From: CAZWVM01 sp964637705
GTDB taxonomy: Bacteria; UBA8481
Reading direction: 5' to 3'
DNA: 13,088 bases
Assembly (NCBI GenBank): GCA_964637705.1
Contig: CAZWVM010000098.1
Span: 1 to 13,088 of the forward strand
Shown: piece by piece, positions 5,735-13,088 of the stretch
How positions within the stretch are numbered: the first letter of the stretch is position 1
Layout: the number at the start of each line of letters is the position of its first letter
Translations under genes and position numbers: made by a program
The notes under the pieces: model-generated
Told to the model about the DNA's origin: nothing
Databases searched by the model: none
Seen by the model: only the letters and a program-made list of their open reading frames with translations

Positions 5735-6016
5735 GTGTTTACGGTTCATTTCAGACCAGAAGTCATTAGGGATGATCTTGATAACGTGCCACAGAATATG
5801 CGTGAGCGCGTTCTGCGTGCGATCCGCGATCGCCTCAGGACTGAGCCTGCGAAATATGGCGAGCGACTTAGGAAGTCTCTTACGGGCCTTTGGAAAATGA
5901 GGTGCGGAGACTATCGCGTCGCCTTTGATATAGAAAAAAAACGCGTTACCATCTGGTGTATCGGTCACCGTCGAGCGATCTACGAGGAAGTGCTGAGGCG
6001 CTGGATTCGTCATTGA
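5735..6016 (+). CDS. RelE/ParE-superfamily toxin
   Basis: A 93-residue predicted toxin from a GTG start two bases after the antitoxin stop. The RelE-type core is clear: FTVHFRPEV opening strand, PAKYGERLRKSLTGLWKMR (38-56), GDYRVAFDIEKKRVTIWCI (58-76) and GHRRAIYEEV (77-86). Basic and aromatic residues in LWKMRCGDYR and GHRR are those expected for ribosome-dependent mRNA cleavage in RelE relatives; ParE-type gyrase poisoning cannot be excluded by eye. Its stop is 25 bases from the stop of a convergent small membrane protein gene, so both seem to share one cassette bounded by junctions 3 and 5. Confidence 0.88.
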   Translation: MFTVHFRPEVIRDDLDNVPQNMRERVLRAIRDRLRTEPAKYGERLRKSLTGLWKMRCGDYRVAFDIEKKRVTIWCIGHRRAIYEEVLRRWIRH

Positions 6017-6041
6017 GGCCTTCCCGCACTGATCGGGTTGC

Positions 6042-6287
6042 TCATGCAATTGCTTGAGCGACTGCGTATTGAATGGGAGCAACGGGAGCGGTTTTGGCTT
6101 TCCAGATGAGGTACGAGAAGAAGAACATGACGATGATGCACGGAAGCAACAAGCAAATGAGATTCTCGATCCATTTGGGAGTCTTGAATCGTTTTGCCAT
6201 GTGCAATGCGAAATAGACCGCGAGCAAGGAAACGACAACTGGCAACGATAAAATCGCAATCATGGCAAGCCAAGCGTGAGAGTTCAA
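6042..6287 (-). CDS. small two-helix membrane protein of unknown function
   Basis: An 81-residue protein from a TTG start (a 73-residue form could start at the ATG at 6261-6263; neither has a strong ribosome-binding site). Two hydrophobic segments, about 6-29 (LAMIAILSLPVVVSLLAVYF) and 40-63 (NLICLLLPCIIVMFFFSYLI), are joined by a short basic loop HMAKRFKTPK, giving a helical hairpin with the loop probably cytoplasmic. The C-terminal tail is short. I recognise no family. Junction 5 lies about 10 bases upstream of the TTG, and the gene runs toward the convergent RelBE-like pair. Its orientation is that of the array, so it may be the cassette's founding gene and the toxin-antitoxin pair a passenger. 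Confidence 0.62.
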   Translation of the reverse strand: MNSHAWLAMIAILSLPVVVSLLAVYFALHMAKRFKTPKWIENLICLLLPCIIVMFFFSYLIWKAKTAPVAPIQYAVAQAIA

Positions 6288-6297
6288 CTGTCGCTCA

Positions 6298-6320
6298 GCG
6301 GTTCGTGTAATGGGTTCGTT
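6298..6320 (-). other. junction 5: attC-like left end, no clear right partner
   Basis: GCGGTTCGTGTAATGGG followed by TTCGTTTCC repeats the left end of junctions 2 and 3, 10 bases upstream of the small membrane protein start. Read leftward the heptamer is ATTACAC (6305-6311), as in junction 2. A matching GTTAGGC to the right is absent; the nearest resemblance is CTTAGGTGCGAA near 6543-6554, which is weak. Confidence 0.5.
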
Positions 6321-6613
6321 TCCTGTACCGCCACATTAAATCTTCCCCGGCGAGGTGGTGTTGAGAGACCCCTTGCCCTTCGTCACGTCCATGACGGACG
6401 GTTGAAAGCCCCGCATGAACCAGCGCCCTGAAGTGAGTGCCGGTCGATGAGCCGGTCCTGGAATGCGGCACCCCTGACTTCATCCGAGTCAGAGGTGTAG
6501 TTGCTATCTATCGTCCTCATTCTGTGAACAAAGCACCACCAGCTTAGGTGCGAAATCCACGCTTGGCCGCGTCGATAAAATGTGGTGTAAGTCCTGAGTC
6601 GCTAGTGGTTTAC
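6321..6613. other. gene-free boundary between array and tRNA-Pro
   Basis: About 290 bases with no convincing gene. A minus-strand open frame of 62 codons (6295-6483) runs through junction 5 and has no visible start signal or recognisable domain, so I leave it out. CGTCA..TGACG near 6380-6396 is a small inverted repeat and GCCGGTC is repeated near 6440-6456. By cassette orientation this is where attI and an integrase would be sought; neither is seen. No copy of the tRNA 3' end was seen elsewhere in the left half. Confidence 0.55.
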
Positions 6614-6687
6614 TCGGGCCGGTGGGATTTGAACCCACGACATCCAGCTCCCAAAGCTGGCGCGCTACCGGACTGCGCTACGGCCCG
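6614..6687 (-). tRNA. tRNA-Pro (anticodon UGG)
   Basis: The reverse strand folds as a full cloverleaf. Acceptor arms CGGGCCG (6687-6681) and CGGCCCG (6621-6615) pair perfectly. The anticodon stem CCAGC/GCTGG encloses loop TTTGGGA, which gives anticodon TGG (proline). The T arm contains GGGTTCAAATCCC. The discriminator base is A at 6614, and CCA is not encoded (GTA follows). It lies 20 bases after the ilvE stop on the same strand and marks the edge between backbone and accessory DNA. Confidence 0.95.
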
Positions 6688-6707
6688 TTCGTATCCTCGC
6701 GAGAGGT

Positions 6708-7772
6708 TCAGCGGACGATGTGGCACCAGCCGAATCGATCGTCCCGCTCGCCCCTCTGGATGCCCGTGATCTCGGCGTGCAGTTTCAGGGTCATCGCCCC
6801 GGCCTTGCCGTCGCCGATCTCCACGGTCTTCCCCTCGTGGCCGATCCGGCCCACGGGCACGATCACCGCGGCCGTACCGGTCCCGAAGGACTCGGTCAGG
6901 CGCCCCGCGACCGCTGCCTCCATCACCTCGTCGATCGCGATCCGGCGCTCCACCACCTTGATGCCCAGGGCGCGCGCCACGGCGAGCACGGAGTCGCGGG
7001 TCACGCCCTCCAGGATGGAGCCGTTCAGGGCGGGCGTGTGGAGCTCGTTGTCGATCACGAAGGCGATGTTCGACGTCCCCACTTCCTCGATGTACCTGTG
7101 CTCCACGCCGTCGAGCCACAGGACCTGCGAGAATCCCTTCTTCTCGGCTTCGAGCGCGGGCAGGAGGCTCGCGGCGTAGTTGCCGCCCGTCTTGGCCATG
7201 CCGATGCCGCCCTTCACCGCGCGCACGTACTCGCCCGACGAGACGAGGCTGATCGGCGTCATCCCGCCCTTGAAGTACGAGCCCACCGGCGAGGTGATGA
7301 TGAAGAACCGGTAGGCATGGGCCACGTGGAGGCCCAGCGCCTCGTCGGCCGCGAAGAGGAAGGGCCGGATGTAGAGCGACTGGCCGTCGCCCCGGGGCAC
7401 CCAGGCCGCGTCCACCTTCAAGAGCTCGTCGAGCGCCGCGATGAAGGCCGCCGGATCGATCTCCGGCAGGCAGATCCGGCGCGAGGAGGCGTTCAAGCGC
7501 GCCGCGTGCCGGTCGGGCCGGAAGACCGCGATCGCCCCGTCCTTCCGGCGGAAGGCCTTCATGCCCTCGAAGACCGATTGGCCGTAGTGGAGCGCGGAGA
7601 GCGAAGGGTCGAAGGTGATGGGGCCGTAGGGCTCGATCCGCGGCTCGCTCCACCGGTGGTCCGCGTAGGTCATGCTGACCATGTGATCGGCAAAGACCGT
7701 GCCGAAGGTCAGCTTGTCCCAGTCCACGGTGCCGATGCGCGAGGTTTTCGCGCGCGAGATCGAGATGCTCAT
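6708..7772 (-). CDS. ilvE: branched-chain amino acid aminotransferase
   Basis: PLP-dependent (fold type IV) enzyme that interconverts leucine, isoleucine and valine with their 2-oxo acids, using glutamate/2-oxoglutarate. About 354 residues, the size of the longer BCAT subgroup shared by Bacillus, actinobacteria and eukaryotes. Motifs: ALHYGQSVFEGMKAF (about 60-74), YIRPFLF (134-140), GGIGMAKTGGNYAASL, whose Lys (about 194) is the expected Schiff-base residue, YIEEVGTSNIAFV with the conserved EVGTSN (about 231-236), and a C-terminal FGTGTAAVI that helps bind PLP phosphate. The ATG at 7770-7772 has AAGGAG seven bases upstream. A TTG seven codons earlier stays in frame but would include that site. 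It precedes tRNA-Pro on the same strand and seems to have its own promoter. Confidence 0.95.
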   Translation of the reverse strand: MSISISRAKTSRIGTVDWDKLTFGTVFADHMVSMTYADHRWSEPRIEPYGPITFDPSLSALHYGQSVFEGMKAFRRKDGAIAVFRPDRHAARLNASSRRICLPEIDPAAFIAALDELLKVDAAWVPRGDGQSLYIRPFLFAADEALGLHVAHAYRFFIITSPVGSYFKGGMTPISLVSSGEYVRAVKGGIGMAKTGGNYAASLLPALEAEKKGFSQVLWLDGVEHRYIEEVGTSNIAFVIDNELHTPALNGSILEGVTRDSVLAVARALGIKVVERRIAIDEVMEAAVAGRLTESFGTGTAAVIVPVGRIGHEGKTVEIGDGKAGAMTLKLHAEITGIQRGERDDRFGWCHIVR

Positions 7773-7792
7773 GTCACGCTCCTTAGAGGACA

Positions 7793-7821
7793 ATTCTCGT
7801 TTCGAAAGGTAATGGAGTCAA
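7793..7821 (-). promoter_or_regulatory. possible ilvE promoter
   Basis: Leftward TTGACT (7816-7821) and GAGAAT (7793-7798) are 17 bases apart. The -35 box is close to consensus; the -10 matches 4 of 6. RNA would start about 14 bases before the ATG, just ahead of AAGGAG. In the same 182-base gap, ATGTTCAGGATGTACAGGAT (7843-7862) is a near-tandem repeat of about 9 bases of unknown meaning. Confidence 0.4.
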
Positions 7822-7954
7822 GGAAGGCGTGTATTCGACTTGGATGTTCAGGATGTACAGGATTCGAATCAAGATCAACCATTTCAGATCACGACCCCGC
7901 CATTTCGATGCTGCAGGGGAATAAGGACGAAGTCCCGAGGGAAGATGGGCCGAC

Positions 7955-9679
7955 CTACTTCCGCGAACGCAGCGTCGTCCCCTTATCCGAGGGTTCCAGC
8001 GTGAACGTATCGCCGCCGGAGGTATGGACGGCGCCGGCCCCGAAGCCGGTGACGCGGGAGAAGGCGGCGGGGCCCTTCGAGAGAAGGACCTCGTCCGGCT
8101 CGTCGAACCGCGCGGGATCGGCTCCGATGCGCTCCGCGAGGCGCCGTGCGAGCGCGACGCGCTCGGCCTCGAAGGCTTCTCCGAGCTCGGACATGAACCT
8201 TCGTCGCGCCCCGCGCAGCAGGCTCGGGTTCACGTACAGGTCCGGTTCGATCGCGCACTGCGCGCCGGGGAAGAACTTGCGGGCGTCCTCGGCCGCGAAG
8301 CCGCGCCCGCGCGCCGGCTGGGTCTCGAGGGGATAACGCGCATTCCAGGTCAGGCGTCCCCGGCGCGCCGAGAGGGAGAGGGCGTCGCGGGCGATGCCGG
8401 CCTCGAGGTACTCGACCGGCGCCTCGAAGCCGGGCCTGAGGTACGGCTCGATCGGCCTCTCCACGGCCAGATACTCGTTTTCGACGAGCTTGGCCGAGTG
8501 GACGAAGGCGCGGCGGACCGTGCCGGCGCCCGGTGCCGCGACGCTGACCTTCTCGCCCGTCTCGACCCGGTTCCGCACCCGCCCCTTCTCGTCCCTCATG
8601 TCCTCGATCGCGACGTGGCACTCGCTCTCGGCTCCCTCTCGACTCGCGACGATGAGCCTCAAGCCGTCGCGGATGGAGAGGGGCACCGGGGTCGTGAAAA
8701 GGAGGCGCCGGGCCCGGCCGGAGTCGCGGACGCTCCAGAAGTCGATCTCCAGGCCCTGGTGCCCCGAGTTCTCCGCGGCGACCAGTTCCTCGCGGTTCGT
8801 GGCGCCGTCGAAGAACCCGGTGCACCGGGGGCGCGAGTAGATGACGGAGATCTCCCGGTCGAACCGTTTCCGTTCCGCGGGCGTGAGACCCGGGGGCGTG
8901 CGCGAGAGGGCCGTGCGGAGCCAGCGGACGACGCAGCCGACGTAGGCCGGCGACTTCAGGCGTCCCTCGATCTTCAGGGCCCTGACGCCGGCCTCGAGGA
9001 TCCCGGGCAGGCGGTCGAGGAGATCGAGATCCTTCATGCTGAAGATCCTACCGAGGGAGCGGTCCGCCTCGTCGAAGTACTCGAGGCGGCAGGCCTGGCA
9101 GCAGGCCCCGTAGTTGCCGCTCCGCCCGTCGACGGCCTCGCCCATGAGGCAGAGCCCGGAGACGGCGAAGCAGAGCGCGCCGTAGACGAAGATCTCGATC
9201 TCGAGGCCGGGCACCGCGCGGGCGATGGAGCGGATCTCGTCGCGGGAGAGTTCGCGCGCGAGGATAGCCCTCGCGCAGCCGAGGTCGCGCGCGCGACAGG
9301 CCGCCGCCGCCGTGGCCACGCCGTGCTGGGTGCTGGCGTGAAGAGGGAGGCCCGGGAGGAGGTCGCGGGAGGCCTCCATGACGATCGGGTCGCGGAGAAT
9401 GACGGCATCGACGCCGCCGAGATGGGCGCGGGCGAGAAGGTCGGCGAAGTCGGCGACGGTCCCGGCCTGGACCGGGACGTTGAGGGCGAGGTGAAGCCGC
9501 GCGCCGAAGGAATGGACGTAGGCGGCCGCGCCCTCGATGCTCTCCGGCTCGAGATTGCGGGCGCGGACGCGGGCGTTGCAGGCGCCGGCCCCGGCGTAGA
9601 CGGCGTGGGCGCCGTTGGCGAGCGCGGCCTCGATCGCCTCGGGACTTCCCCCGGGCGCGACGATTTCGATGTCAGGCAT
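7955..9679 (-). CDS. U32-family peptidase-like protein (RNA-hydroxylation relative)
   Basis: About 574 residues. Members of this family once called peptidases include RlhA and TrhP, iron-sulfur proteins needed for hydroxylation of rRNA or tRNA bases. The N-terminal (beta/alpha) barrel starts IVAPGGSPEAIEAALANGAHAVYAG. The U32 signature is EIFVYGALCFAVSGLCLMG, followed by GNYGACCQACRLEY. Cysteines at about 170, 177, 193/194 and 197 are candidates for cluster ligands. LKIEGRLKSPAYV follows, as in the family. The protein is longer than RlhA or TrhP (330-455), and the extra region plus the ending PSLLRGARRRFMSEL resembles the long U32 proteins with a collagenase-type middle domain. The substrate cannot be told. 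I use the ATG at 9677-9679; one at 9686-9688 and a TTG at 9692-9694 also fit, but both abut the enolase terminator's T-run. Confidence 0.88.
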   Translation of the reverse strand: MPDIEIVAPGGSPEAIEAALANGAHAVYAGAGACNARVRARNLEPESIEGAAAYVHSFGARLHLALNVPVQAGTVADFADLLARAHLGGVDAVILRDPIVMEASRDLLPGLPLHASTQHGVATAAAACRARDLGCARAILARELSRDEIRSIARAVPGLEIEIFVYGALCFAVSGLCLMGEAVDGRSGNYGACCQACRLEYFDEADRSLGRIFSMKDLDLLDRLPGILEAGVRALKIEGRLKSPAYVGCVVRWLRTALSRTPPGLTPAERKRFDREISVIYSRPRCTGFFDGATNREELVAAENSGHQGLEIDFWSVRDSGRARRLLFTTPVPLSIRDGLRLIVASREGAESECHVAIEDMRDEKGRVRNRVETGEKVSVAAPGAGTVRRAFVHSAKLVENEYLAVERPIEPYLRPGFEAPVEYLEAGIARDALSLSARRGRLTWNARYPLETQPARGRGFAAEDARKFFPGAQCAIEPDLYVNPSLLRGARRRFMSELGEAFEAERVALARRLAERIGADPARFDEPDEVLLSKGPAAFSRVTGFGAGAVHTSGGDTFTLEPSDKGTTLRSRK

Positions 9680-9692
9680 CGCCAGCATCCCC

Positions 9693-9722
9693 AAAAAGAA
9701 CGGGCGGCCCGAGGGCCGCCCG
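9693..9722 (-). terminator. intrinsic terminator after eno
   Basis: Read leftward, a perfect GC-rich stem GGGCGGCCC (9721-9713) and GGGCCGCCC (9710-9702) with a two-base loop is followed by GTTCTTTTTG. This is a classical rho-independent terminator about 16 bases after the enolase stop. It ends just where the U32 gene begins. Confidence 0.92.
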
Positions 9723-9737
9723 CATGATCGGCATGGA

Positions 9738-11015
<1,278 letters not shown>

Positions 11016-11019
11016 GTTG

Positions 11020-12870
11020 CTACCTCCCTCTGGGGTTCTGTTGTGATTCCACGAAGGCGGCGAGGAACTGCTCGGCCGCCTCGAATTGGTCTGATTCCTT
11101 GTACGAAGTCGTGATGCGCGTCAGGGCCTTCTTCGCCTCTTCCATGTTGCCTCCGCGGAGCTGGACCTTGGCGATCTCGAAGAGCGCATCGTCGGCGAGG
11201 GAGGAGGCGGGATGGTTCGCCACGAGCTCGTTGAATTTTGCGAGCGCCGTGGAGCTGTCGCCGCGCGAGGAGGCGATGACGCCGTCGAGGAGGACACGGA
11301 AGACCGCGGCCCCGTTCTCCTCCTTCTTGAGCGCCTCGATCTTCCCGAGGAAGTCGCGGAACTGCTGCTGGACCTCCTGCGGCCTCATCACCCGCGGCAT
11401 GATGATCAGGAACTCGTCCGGCAGGTAACGGCGTCCGGCGACATAGGCCAGGACGTCCTTGATGGCCAGCTCGGCCTCCTCCATCCGCCCGCTGAAGAAG
11501 AGCGCGCGGGCCAGACCGTAACGCGCGGCCCACGAGGTCTCTCGGTTCGGATATTTCTTGATGATGTCCATGAGGATCGGGATGGCCTGGTCCGGCTGCT
11601 TGTCCAGTTCCAGGGAGAGCGTGGCCAGGAGAAGGAGCGCGTCGTCGGCGTACTCTCCGCCGGTCACCGCGAGCGTCTGGGCCTCCTCGCGCGCGCGCGT
11701 CGTGTCCTCCGAGAGGACGTAGAGGCGCGCGAGGTTGAAGCGGGCGAAACCCGAGGCGTCGGAGCGGGAGATGTCCTGGAACATCAGGGTGATCTGGGGC
11801 ATCAGGAGCTGACCGGCGGGACCCATGGCCAACAGCACCAGGCGCTCCTGCGCGTCCGGCGCGAGTGATCCTCCGCCGGTCGCGATGCGCTTGAGATCGG
11901 CCAGGCCGGGGCCGGGATCGGCGGGATTGGCAAGCCTCAGCGCGGAGCGCGCCATCAGGTAATCCTCGGTCCACGGGCTCGAGTCCTCGATCTGCGCCGT
12001 CAGGAACTTCTCGGCGTCGGCCAGCTTGTTCTTGCCCCGCGCGAGGTATTCCATCGCGTAGGCGACCACGGCCTGCCGCGCGAAGGGCGAGGCGGGATCG
12101 GCTTTCACGATCGCGTCGATCTTCTCGACGGCCGGGGCCGTGCGGTCCTTCTGGAGGTCGAAGACGACGAGGATCCAGAGGAGCGCGGCGCGGTCCTCGC
12201 CCTGCGGATAACGGGCCAGATACTCCTTCGCCAGCTTCTCCGCCTCCGCGACGTTCCCCATCTCCGCCGTGGCGTATGTGTAGAGGTACTGCCCGTGAGC
12301 GGCCTCGACGCTTGAATCGGGACCGACGAACCGCCTGGCCGTCTGCGCCGCGGTCTCGAAGAGACCCTGGTCGAGACAGGCCTCGGCGTAACGGAGCGTG
12401 GAGGGATTGTCCGTCGCCTTCGCCAACTCGTTGAAAGGCACCGGGAACTCGATCGAACGCTGGATGGCGCGCCGAACGACCGAGATGTCGCGCGGGCCGT
12501 CGAGTTTGGTGATGACGTCGCCCGCGGCGTTGACGATGACCAGGGCCGGCACGTCCGTCACGCCCCAGGCCTCCATGCGCGGGGTGTCCTGCGTCGGATC
12601 GATCCGAACGCGCACGAGGGGCTCGATGAGATTCGCGACCGAGGCATGCTCGAAGTTGTTGCGCTCGTAGCGGCTCCAGCCCGCCCGCGTCACGACGACG
12701 ATGCGCGGGCCCGTCCGGTCCGCCTGCTTCAGCGCCTCGGTAACGCTCGAATACCAGCCGCTTTCATCCTGGACCGGGATGGGCGGCGTCCCTTGGTTGG
12801 CATACCAGTAGCCGCCCAGGGCCAGGAGGAGTCCGACGATGACGAGAACGAGAAGGAGTTGTTTTGACAA
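11020..12870 (-). CDS. membrane-anchored thioredoxin-fold/TPR protein
   Basis: A 616-residue protein. The N-terminus (about 3-23, LLLVLVIVGLLLALGG) is a signal anchor. Residues about 40-140 look like a thioredoxin fold of the DsbD-C/thioredoxin_7 kind: IVVVTRAGWSRYERNNF, then VRVRIDPTQDTPRMEAWGVTDVP with cis-Pro108, then ALVIVNAAGDVI. The CxxC is absent, with WSRY at the usual position, so redox catalysis is unlikely and a binding role is more probable. From about 150 to the end it is a string of TPR-like helical pairs (for example QYLYTYATAEMGNVAEAEKLAKEYL and ALFEIAKVQLRGGNMEEAKKAL). The only start is a TTG; an in-frame stop, shared with the upstream gene's TAA, lies 15 bases before it. It probably scaffolds envelope proteins and forms an operon with the 3D protein gene and eno. 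Confidence 0.85.
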   Translation of the reverse strand: MSKQLLLVLVIVGLLLALGGYWYANQGTPPIPVQDESGWYSSVTEALKQADRTGPRIVVVTRAGWSRYERNNFEHASVANLIEPLVRVRIDPTQDTPRMEAWGVTDVPALVIVNAAGDVITKLDGPRDISVVRRAIQRSIEFPVPFNELAKATDNPSTLRYAEACLDQGLFETAAQTARRFVGPDSSVEAAHGQYLYTYATAEMGNVAEAEKLAKEYLARYPQGEDRAALLWILVVFDLQKDRTAPAVEKIDAIVKADPASPFARQAVVAYAMEYLARGKNKLADAEKFLTAQIEDSSPWTEDYLMARSALRLANPADPGPGLADLKRIATGGGSLAPDAQERLVLLAMGPAGQLLMPQITLMFQDISRSDASGFARFNLARLYVLSEDTTRAREEAQTLAVTGGEYADDALLLLATLSLELDKQPDQAIPILMDIIKKYPNRETSWAARYGLARALFFSGRMEEAELAIKDVLAYVAGRRYLPDEFLIIMPRVMRPQEVQQQFRDFLGKIEALKKEENGAAVFRVLLDGVIASSRGDSSTALAKFNELVANHPASSLADDALFEIAKVQLRGGNMEEAKKALTRITTSYKESDQFEAAEQFLAAFVESQQNPRGR

Positions 12871-12885
12871 GGTGGGGTTCTTTCT

Positions 12886-13088
12886 TTAGTCCAACAGGTA
12901 TACGTTCACGCTGCGACGGCCGAAGGCACGGGCCGTTCGGACGTCCGACATGAAGAGATCGATGCGATTGCCCTTGATGGCACCCCCGACGTCGGAGGCG
13001 ACGGCGAAACCGTAGCCCTCGATGTATAGGCGTGTCCCGAGATTGATCACCCGGGGATCGACGGCAGCCACTCCGTAACCGGCCTGCT
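12886..13088 (-). CDS. 3D-domain protein (RlpA/MltA-like barrel), N-terminus off window
   Basis: Only the last 67 or so codons are in view; the frame is open through the right edge, with AGYGVAAVDPRV continuing before any start, so the GTG near 13071 is internal. The 3D domain is named for three aspartates, all present: VDPRVINLGTRLYIEGYG, ASDVGGAIKGNRIDLF, with Asp in VDP, SDVGG and RIDLF. It ends YLLD like many family members. Related domains occur in peptidoglycan-cleaving or binding proteins (MltA, YabE/YocH, resuscitation factors), so an exported cell-wall hydrolase is likely. The next gene starts 15 bases later. Confidence 0.9.
   Translation of the reverse strand, partial: QAGYGVAAVDPRVINLGTRLYIEGYGFAVASDVGGAIKGNRIDLFMSDVRTARAFGRRSVNVYLLD

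Noticed and set aside
5402..6259. Minus-strand frame of 285 codons
   Set aside because: Runs antisense through the RelBE-like genes and their promoter; Ser/Arg-rich with no domain.
2196..6320. CRISPR array
   Set aside because: Repeats are few, unequal in spacing (hundreds to about a thousand bases) and separated by genes, with no cas genes.
6295..6483. Minus-strand frame of 62 codons
   Set aside because: Ends inside junction 5, lacks a start signal and resembles no family I can name; could be a remnant.
6720..8336. Long plus-strand open frame across ilvE and beyond
   Set aside because: Antisense to a clear aminotransferase; composition typical of a shadow in GC-rich DNA.
8024..9727. Very long plus-strand open frame opposite the U32 gene
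   Set aside because: High-GC shadow frame; Ala/Gly/Asp/Arg-rich with no domain, whereas the minus-strand product has the U32 signature.

Overview
The window joins two unlike halves. The right half (about 6614-13088) is high-GC, tightly packed and almost entirely leftward. It looks like ordinary chromosomal backbone of a GC-rich environmental bacterium. Read on the minus strand it holds a 3D-domain cell-wall protein (5' end off the window), an anchored thioredoxin-fold/TPR protein, enolase, a strong intrinsic terminator, a U32-family protein, a branched-chain aminotransferase (ilvE) and a tRNA-Pro(UGG). I cannot name the lineage. The codon bias would suit several deep-branching, mostly uncultured GC-rich phyla, and that is only an impression.

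The left half (about 1-6613) is accessory DNA, visibly lower in GC and irregular. My main reading is a chromosomal integron-type cassette array with no integrase in view. Five junctions (near 2196, 3304, 4464, 5311 and 6298) carry variants of the motif GGTTCGtctAAyG. Each lies about 5-45 bases upstream of the start of a leftward gene. Four have a partner GTTAG-type heptamer further right, so the pair can fold as attC sites do. The cassettes contain: a membrane-anchored TPR protein; a two-gene unit with an ATGA overlap; a lipoprotein resembling the flagellar rod protein FlgC; a HigBA-like toxin-antitoxin pair with its own promoter; and a cassette with a RelBE-like pair convergent with a small membrane protein. 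Toxin-antitoxin genes with private promoters and unknown exported proteins are typical content of sedentary chromosomal arrays.

The array is flanked on the left by a partial IS110/IS1111-family transposase, a group with members known to target attC sites. On the right, tRNA-Pro separates it from the backbone. By cassette orientation the integrase and attI would be expected on the right, between 6317 and 6613, and neither is recognisable there. The array may therefore be a cluster of attC sites lacking an integrase, or the integrase may lie elsewhere.

The most noteworthy points are the FlgC-like lipoprotein in a cassette, two near-identical palindromic junctions one of which lacks exactly the GTTAGGC heptamer, a possibly leaderless toxin mRNA, and an IS110-type element next to an attC-like hairpin.
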